Below the pieces are notes generated by a model. That model saw only the letters and a list, made by a program, of their open reading frames with translations. It had not been told where the DNA came from and searched no databases. A program made the position numbers and the translations under genes. Of a DNA stretch of 64,000 nt, positions 62,280-64,000 are shown in pieces. This DNA is from Eisenbergiella porci (GTDB lineage: Bacteria; Bacillota; Clostridia; Lachnospirales; Lachnospiraceae), in assembly GCF_009696275.1 (NCBI RefSeq), contig NZ_VUMI01000004.1, positions 62,001 to 126,000 on the forward strand, given 5' to 3'. Each line of letters starts with the position of its first letter. The first letter of the stretch is position 1.

Positions 62280-64000
62280 ATGAATATTTCAAAATTTACA
62301 CAGAAATCCATGGAAGCCGTGGAACGGTGCCAGAAGCTGGCCTATGAATACGGCAACCAGGAAATAGAAGAAGAACATCTGCTCTATAGCCTCCTTACCA
62401 TAGAAGACAGCCTGATACTTAAGCTGATTGAGAAAATGGGTATTCAGAAGGAGCACTTTGTTAACCGGGTGGAGAACGCGGTGAGCAAGCGTGTCAAGGT
62501 GCAGGGCGGACAGGTTTATGTGGGAAGGGATCTGAATCAGGTGCTTACCTCCGCAGAGGATGAGGCAAGGCAGATGGGAGACGAATATGTTTCCGTTGAG
62601 CATCTTTTCCTGAGCATGATCAAGCATCCAAATAAGGAAATCAAGGCTATCTGGACCGAATACGGCGTTACCAGGGAACGGTTTCTGCAGGCGCTTTCCA
62701 CAGTGCGGGGCAACCAGAGGGTAACCAGCGACAATCCGGAGGCTACCTATGATACGCTGGAGAAGTACGGCGAGGACCTGGTGGAGAAGGCGAGGAACCA
62801 GAAGCTTGATCCGGTAATCGGCAGGGATGCGGAGATCCGTAACGTTGTCCGTATCCTTTCCAGAAAGAGCAAGAACAATCCGGTCCTTATCGGTGAACCC
62901 GGCGTGGGCAAGACGGCTGTTGTGGAGGGCCTTGCCCAGAGAATTGTGCGCGGCGATGTGCCCCAGGGACTGAAGAATAAGAAGATTTTCGCACTGGATA
63001 TGGGCGCGCTGGTGGCGGGCGCGAAATACAGAGGCGAGTTTGAGGAGCGTCTGAAGGCCGTGCTTGAGGACGTGAAGAATAGCGAAGGCCAGATTATACT
63101 TTTCATAGATGAGCTGCATACCATTGTGGGGGCAGGTAAGACGGAAGGAAGCATGGATGCCGGAAATATGCTCAAGCCCATGCTGGCCAGGGGCGAGCTG
63201 CACTGCATCGGCGCCACCACGCTGGACGAGTACCGCCAGTATATTGAAAAGGATGCAGCACTGGAACGCCGTTTCCAGCCTGTTATGGTGGATGAACCCA
63301 CGGTGGAGGACACCATTTCCATCCTCCGCGGACTGAAGGAGAGGTATGAAGTATTCCATGGCGTGAAAATTATGGATAACGCGCTGGTAAGCGCCGCCAT
63401 CCTGTCCAATAGATATATTTCTGACCGTTTCCTGCCGGATAAGGCCATTGACCTGGTGGATGAGGCCTGTGCCCTGATTAAGACGGAGCTGGATTCCATG
63501 CCTACCGAGCTGGATGAACTTCAGCGTAAAATCATGCAGATGGAAATCGAAGAGGCTGCGTTGAAAAAAGAAGAGGATCGGCTGAGCCAGGAGCGTCTTA
63601 CGGACCTGCAGAAGGAACTGGCGGAGCTGAAGGAGGAATTCCAGAACAGAAAGGCCCAGTGGGATAATGAAAAGGCAAGCGTGGAGAAGCTGTCGAAGCT
63701 GCGTGAACAGATAGACGCCATCCAAAGCCAGATAGAAATCGCCCAGAGAGAGGGTAATCTGGAAAAAGCGGCGGAGCTGAGCTACGGCCGGCTGCCGGAG
63801 CTGCGCAGACAGCTGGAGCTGGAAGAAGAGAAGGTTAAAAATGAAGATCTGTCCCTGGTACACGAAAGTGTAAGCGAGGATGAAATTGCCAGAATCGTGT
63901 CCCGGTGGACCGGCATACCGATTTCCAAGCTGACGGAGAGCGAGAGGAACAAGACGCTGCATTTGGACGAGGAGCTTCATAAGAGGGTGATTGGCCAGGA
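62280..64000 (+). CDS. clpB: ATP-dependent chaperone ClpB (partial, runs off the window)
   Basis: The first 573 codons of the Hsp104/ClpB disaggregase, open to the window end. The N domain has two repeats ([20 protein letters not shown] onward). The first AAA+ module has Walker A GEPGVGKT (G205) and Walker [10 protein letters not shown]. The long coiled-coil M domain (from about residue 405 to 520, [20 protein letters not shown]) separates ClpB from Clp[13 protein letters not shown] opens the second AAA+ module. Both ATG 62274 and 62280 are in frame; AGGAGG at 62265-62270 favours 62280. Works with DnaK to rescue aggregated proteins. Confidence 0.96.
   Translation, partial: MNISKFTQKSMEAVERCQKLAYEYGNQEIEEEHLLYSLLTIEDSLILKLIEKMGIQKEHFVNRVENAVSKRVKVQGGQVYVGRDLNQVLTSAEDEARQMGDEYVSVEHLFLSMIKHPNKEIKAIWTEYGVTRERFLQALSTVRGNQRVTSDNPEATYDTLEKYGEDLVEKARNQKLDPVIGRDAEIRNVVRILSRKSKNNPVLIGEPGVGKTAVVEGLAQRIVRGDVPQGLKNKKIFALDMGALVAGAKYRGEFEERLKAVLEDVKNSEGQIILFIDELHTIVGAGKTEGSMDAGNMLKPMLARGELHCIGATTLDEYRQYIEKDAALERRFQPVMVDEPTVEDTISILRGLKERYEVFHGVKIMDNALVSAAILSNRYISDRFLPDKAIDLVDEACALIKTELDSMPTELDELQRKIMQMEIEEAALKKEEDRLSQERLTDLQKELAELKEEFQNRKAQWDNEKASVEKLSKLREQIDAIQSQIEIAQREGNLEKAAELSYGRLPELRRQLELEEEKVKNEDLSLVHESVSEDEIARIVSRWTGIPISKLTESERNKTLHLDEELHKRVIGQ

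Noticed and set aside
62289-63980. 563-codon minus-strand open frame
   Set aside because: It is antisense to clpB; the plus strand encodes all ClpB motifs, and the long frame results from codon bias.

Overview
The window looks like a chromosome segment of a Gram-positive, anaerobic gut-type clostridium, most likely Lachnospiraceae and Blautia-like. That placement rests on gene content, strong AGGAGG-type ribosome binding sites, consensus sigma-A promoters (TTGACA-N17-TATAAT), U-tract terminators and the family mix (DUF1700, MATE pumps, GH94/GH95/GH43/GH51 enzymes, HPr-like protein). No 16S rRNA or species marker is present, so the genus is a guess.

Layout. 1-5.7 kb: an ABC exporter pair and a SWIM-SNF2 helicase. 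5.7-15.6 kb: a GH95 fucosidase, tRNA-Arg(ACG), an orphan P-loop ATPase, two divergent MATE pumps, and an intracellular arabinan unit (GH43 and GH51). 15.6-18.4 kb: an unusual regulator with an ArsR-like DNA-binding domain and a large C-terminal domain, then a BlaI repressor with twin operators and a wrecked BlaR1-like partner. 18.4-24.8 kb: a LacI-controlled unit of divergent GH94 cellobiose phosphorylase and lacI-GH31 alpha-xylosidase, with the same 17-bp operator on both sides. 24.9-31.2 kb: small membrane and Asn-rich proteins, a 132-bp hairpin element, an RNA methyltransferase/rdgB/yfcE operon, six tRNAs (Pro, Gly, Arg, His, Gln, Lys), and an esterase homologue lacking its catalytic histidine. 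31.4-37.4 kb: a HAD phosphatase and a LacI-linked sugar ABC importer. 37.4-41.5 kb: small secreted proteins and a VTT membrane protein with two GT4 glycosyltransferases, probably for membrane glycolipids. 41.6-50.1 kb: a paralogue of the 15.6-kb regulator, a GH43 arabinanase lipoprotein, a second sugar ABC importer, and a group II intron sitting exactly behind the last permease stop codon. 50.2-56.4 kb: an SOS-box-preceded radical SAM/DUF4130 pair, an HPr-like protein without histidine, a nuclease-helicase and endonuclease IV. 56.5-64 kb: a dense DnaA-box cluster, a GH13 enzyme, CutC, a low-complexity lipoprotein, PAP2 phosphatase, a third MATE pump and clpB running off the end.

The common theme is use of plant cell-wall glycans. 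Extracellular arabinanase, importer and cytoplasmic GH43/GH51 form a plausible arabinan route, split over two loci that each carry one of two closely similar regulators. GH95, GH31 and GH94 would fit breakdown of fucosylated xyloglucan and cello-oligosaccharides. Neither importer has its own ATPase gene, so a shared MsmX-type ATPase elsewhere is expected.

Most noteworthy: the DnaA-box cluster at 56.52-56.88 kb, the paired two-domain arabinan regulators, the decayed BlaI/BlaR1 module, the LexA-box-controlled repair pair, and two repeat or hairpin families.
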